Made by a program: the position numbers and the translations under genes. A stretch of 8,427 nt of DNA from Solirubrobacterales bacterium (GTDB taxonomy: Bacteria; Actinomycetota; Thermoleophilia; Solirubrobacterales; Solirubrobacteraceae): NCBI GenBank assembly GCA_013696535.1, contig JACCYI010000146.1, positions 1 to 8,427 of the forward strand, in the 5' to 3' direction. Below, in pieces: positions 6,450 through 8,427 of this stretch (position 1 is the first letter of the stretch; every line of letters starts with the position of its first letter). A model generated the notes under the pieces. The model was not told the DNA's origin and did no database searches. It was given only the letters and a program-made list of their open reading frames with translations.

Positions 6450-7244
6450 CTAGGAGCGTTGCGACCGCTGACCCTTGGCGATCGCGTCCGAGACGCCGTC
6501 CGAGCCGAGCCTTCGCTGAAGCGCCGAGGCTGCCCCGGGGGCGACGTTCGCGAACGCGGCGCCGAGCCGCAGGGCGAGCGGCGCCACGTCGACCTCGGCG
6601 CGATCGTCGGCGATCGCGGCGAGCACCGCCCGAGCGACATCGTCCGGGGTCTTGGTACCGACGCCGAGAGGCAGCCTGGCTCCCGAGTCATGGAACATCC
6701 CGGCGTCCCGGATGAAACCGGGGAAGACGACGGACACCCCGACGCCGTGCGGACGCAGGTCCTCCCGAAGACCGAGCGCGAAACCACGCAAGCCGAACTT
6801 GGTTGCCGAATACAGGCTGCCACCTGAGCTCGCGGCCTTGCCGGCCAGCGAGGACACGAACACGAGATGTCCCACGCGCCGGGTGACCATGGCGGGACTC
6901 AAGGCCTGGGCCAGAACGATAGGCGCCCGGAGGTTGACGGCCAGTGCCGCGTCGATCTCCGCAACCGATAGCACGTCGATTCGACCACTCGCCGGGAGGG
7001 CGGCGTTGGCCACCACCACGTCGGGTTCCCCGGCCTCAGCGATAAGGCGCTCGACGTCAGCGGGATCGGCCAGGTCGCACGCCACCGCCCGCCCGCCGAT
7101 CTCGGCGGCGAGCGGCCCGAGCAGCTCCCCGCGGCGTCCGGTGAGGACCATCGTCGCTCCCTGCCCGGCCAGCGTTCGGGCGATGGCGTGGCCGATCCCG
7201 CCCGTGGCGCCCGTGAGCAGCACCCAGCGACCGGCGAGCTTCAT
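6450..7244 (-). CDS. Short-chain dehydrogenase/reductase (SDR)
   Basis: This is a 264-residue classical SDR, an NAD(P)-dependent oxidoreductase. The Rossmann nucleotide site is TGATGGIG at residues 11-18, with a second-strand region TGRRGE (35-40) whose arginines favour NADP over NAD. NAA is at 80-82, the structural Asn at 104, the active-site serine at 131-132 (FVSSLAG), and the catalytic pair YSATK places Tyr145 and Lys149. The motif FPGFIRDAGMF follows the sixth strand. Early residues LAGRWVLLTGATGGIG and the tail with a short basic end are typical of cytosolic actinobacterial SDRs. Its ATG overlaps the stop of the FIST gene (ATGA), so the two are almost certainly one operon read on the minus strand. 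The family is certain; the substrate cannot be told, though the proteins may act in one pathway. Confidence 0.94.
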   Translation of the reverse strand: MKLAGRWVLLTGATGGIGHAIARTLAGQGATMVLTGRRGELLGPLAAEIGGRAVACDLADPADVERLIAEAGEPDVVVANAALPASGRIDVLSVAEIDAALAVNLRAPIVLAQALSPAMVTRRVGHLVFVSSLAGKAASSGGSLYSATKFGLRGFALGLREDLRPHGVGVSVVFPGFIRDAGMFHDSGARLPLGVGTKTPDDVARAVLAAIADDRAEVDVAPLALRLGAAFANVAPGAASALQRRLGSDGVSDAIAKGQRSQRS

Positions 7245-8404
7245 GCCGCGAAGACCGCCACCGTCGCAGTGAACGCGTGCAGGAAGTGTTCCCCGCCGAC
7301 GGGCCCGATCTCGCCCGCTGCGAAGAAGCCGGCCGCTGGGGCGCCGTCGAGGATCCTCGCCACCGAGGTCGCGTCGTGATCGGGCTCGCCGAACATCCCG
7401 CGGCCTCGACCGTTGCAGGCGAACACGAGCGCGCCGGCCGGCTTCCGGCCACCGAGCGCCTGCATGCGGATCTCGAGCGCCTCGGCGAGGTCGCGGTCCG
7501 CGCTCTCGGCGTCACGGGCGTGCAGTCGGATGACCTGGCCGGGCCGCACGTCGGTACCGACGGCGATCGAGCCTGATTGCGGATCGGCGCCCGCCAGGCC
7601 GCGGACGAGGAAGTCTCCCTGGACGTAGTCCGGCTTGTTGACGTCGATCACGATGCCCATCAGCAGCCCGCCCGCGACCATGCGCTTGTCGGCATCGGAG
7701 AGCCCCTCGATGGTCTCCCGGAGTTTCTGCAACGCCGGCTTGCCGGCCAGCTCGGAGATGACGTTGCCTTCCGCGGCCGTGATGGTCAGCTCAGGACCCA
7801 CCGGAGCCGCGCCCTGCGAGACGCACGGCAGCACCTCGACGTCCTCGAAGCGGACGCCGACGGCGCCCTCGGACGCCACCTCATCGCCGTAGAAGAGCGC
7901 AGCGCCGTCGTCGGGAGTTCGGGCCGAGGCCAGACCCCCGAGCAGCGGCACCATGGGCACCAGGTCAGACAGGAATCGCAGCACGGGATCCGTCGGAAAG
8001 GAGAACGGATCAGGAAGCAGGAGGACGCCCGCCGCGCCCTCGAGGTCGGGCATGCCGGCCAGCGCCCCGCCGCCGTCGACCGGCTCGACCGTGGCGTGGA
8101 AGGCCCGTGCCTCCCCATCGCCCAGCGAAGCGGCCCAGATGGAGACCGCCGTCCCGTCCTCGACCTCGCGGCTGCGCCCGAGCACCCCGGCCGCACCGCA
8201 GCCGACGAGCTGGTCGGGCTCGAGGATCTCCGTGACGATCTCGAGCGTGGCGTTCGGATCGTGAAGATGGCCGCCCGCCGCGAACATCACGACGAGGTCG
8301 CAGGGCGCACCGTGCAGCCCGTCGCGCGCGACGGCGGCCGCCTCTGCCGCGCCGGCGCGGGGATTCGCCTGATCAGAGAGGCCGGTGCCGATGCGAACGG
8401 ACAT
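7241..8404 (-). CDS. FIST-domain protein (FIST N and FIST C)
   Basis: FIST domains are sensory modules thought to bind small ligands such as amino acids, and are usually attached to signalling outputs. Here the 387-residue product is FIST alone, with no kinase, GGDEF, HAMP or methyl-acceptor part. The N-terminal half (about 30-200) has CDLVVMFAAG, the VGCGAAGVLG turn at 67-76 and LLGGLASA at 154-161. The C-terminal half (about 215-385) has GNVISELAGKPALQ, the signature FACNGRGRGMFGE at 328-340, GFFAAGEIGP at 359-368 and the closing FLHAFTATVAVF. No signal peptide or membrane segment is evident, so it is probably cytosolic. It starts at ATG 8404 with only 23 bases of upstream DNA in the window, so its promoter cannot be judged. 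It overlaps the SDR gene by four bases. Confidence 0.9.
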   Translation of the reverse strand: MSVRIGTGLSDQANPRAGAAEAAAVARDGLHGAPCDLVVMFAAGGHLHDPNATLEIVTEILEPDQLVGCGAAGVLGRSREVEDGTAVSIWAASLGDGEARAFHATVEPVDGGGALAGMPDLEGAAGVLLLPDPFSFPTDPVLRFLSDLVPMVPLLGGLASARTPDDGAALFYGDEVASEGAVGVRFEDVEVLPCVSQGAAPVGPELTITAAEGNVISELAGKPALQKLRETIEGLSDADKRMVAGGLLMGIVIDVNKPDYVQGDFLVRGLAGADPQSGSIAVGTDVRPGQVIRLHARDAESADRDLAEALEIRMQALGGRKPAGALVFACNGRGRGMFGEPDHDATSVARILDGAPAAGFFAAGEIGPVGGEHFLHAFTATVAVFAA

Positions 8405-8427
8405 CCACGGCTGACCATACTCCAGCC

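Noticed and set aside
6546..6555. GTTCGCGAAC palindrome inside the SDR gene
   Set aside because: The half-sites are in the reverse order and touch, which does not fit the LexA box; it lies in coding DNA.

Overview
The window looks like chromosomal DNA from a high-GC Gram-positive bacterium, most likely a deep-branching actinobacterium of the Thermoleophilia type (Solirubrobacterales or Gaiellales). Three things point there: strongly GC-rich coding DNA, a radical SAM protein of the actinobacterial Rv2578c family, and an RNase Y gene next to recA, which classical actinobacteria with RNase E usually lack. The taxonomic call is inference. I see no mobile element, CRISPR array, tRNA or rRNA.

Left part, plus strand: recA (103-1188) and recX (1195-1710) sit 6 bases apart and form a recombinase plus regulator pair. 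A 296-base gap follows. It holds an exact LexA-type operator inside a larger hairpin, a possible promoter spaced 17 bases, and a second hairpin that covers the ribosome binding site of the next gene. Then come rny (RNase Y, 2007-3476) and miaB (tRNA methylthiotransferase, 3473-4792), which overlap by ATGA. The order recA, rny, miaB recalls the Bacillus subtilis recA region with the genes in between removed.

Middle, plus strand: an Rv2578c-type radical SAM protein related to spore photoproduct lyase (4829-5866). A near-perfect LexA box (4816-4829) ends on its start codon, and its last five residues (QEALF) fit a beta-clamp binding motif. A small VOC/glyoxalase-fold protein (5950-6312) follows, with its own good ribosome binding site.

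Right part, minus strand: a stand-alone FIST sensory-domain protein (8404-7241) is followed, with an ATGA overlap, by a classical short-chain dehydrogenase (7244-6450). This two-gene operon converges on the VOC gene.

The best candidate for something under-described is the SOS link. Two LexA-type operators of form CGAAC-N4-GTTCG lie in this window. One fronts the radical SAM gene and one fronts rny-miaB, while none is visible in the 102 bases upstream of recA. Together with the clamp-like tail, this suggests that the radical SAM protein acts in DNA damage repair or tolerance at replication sites.
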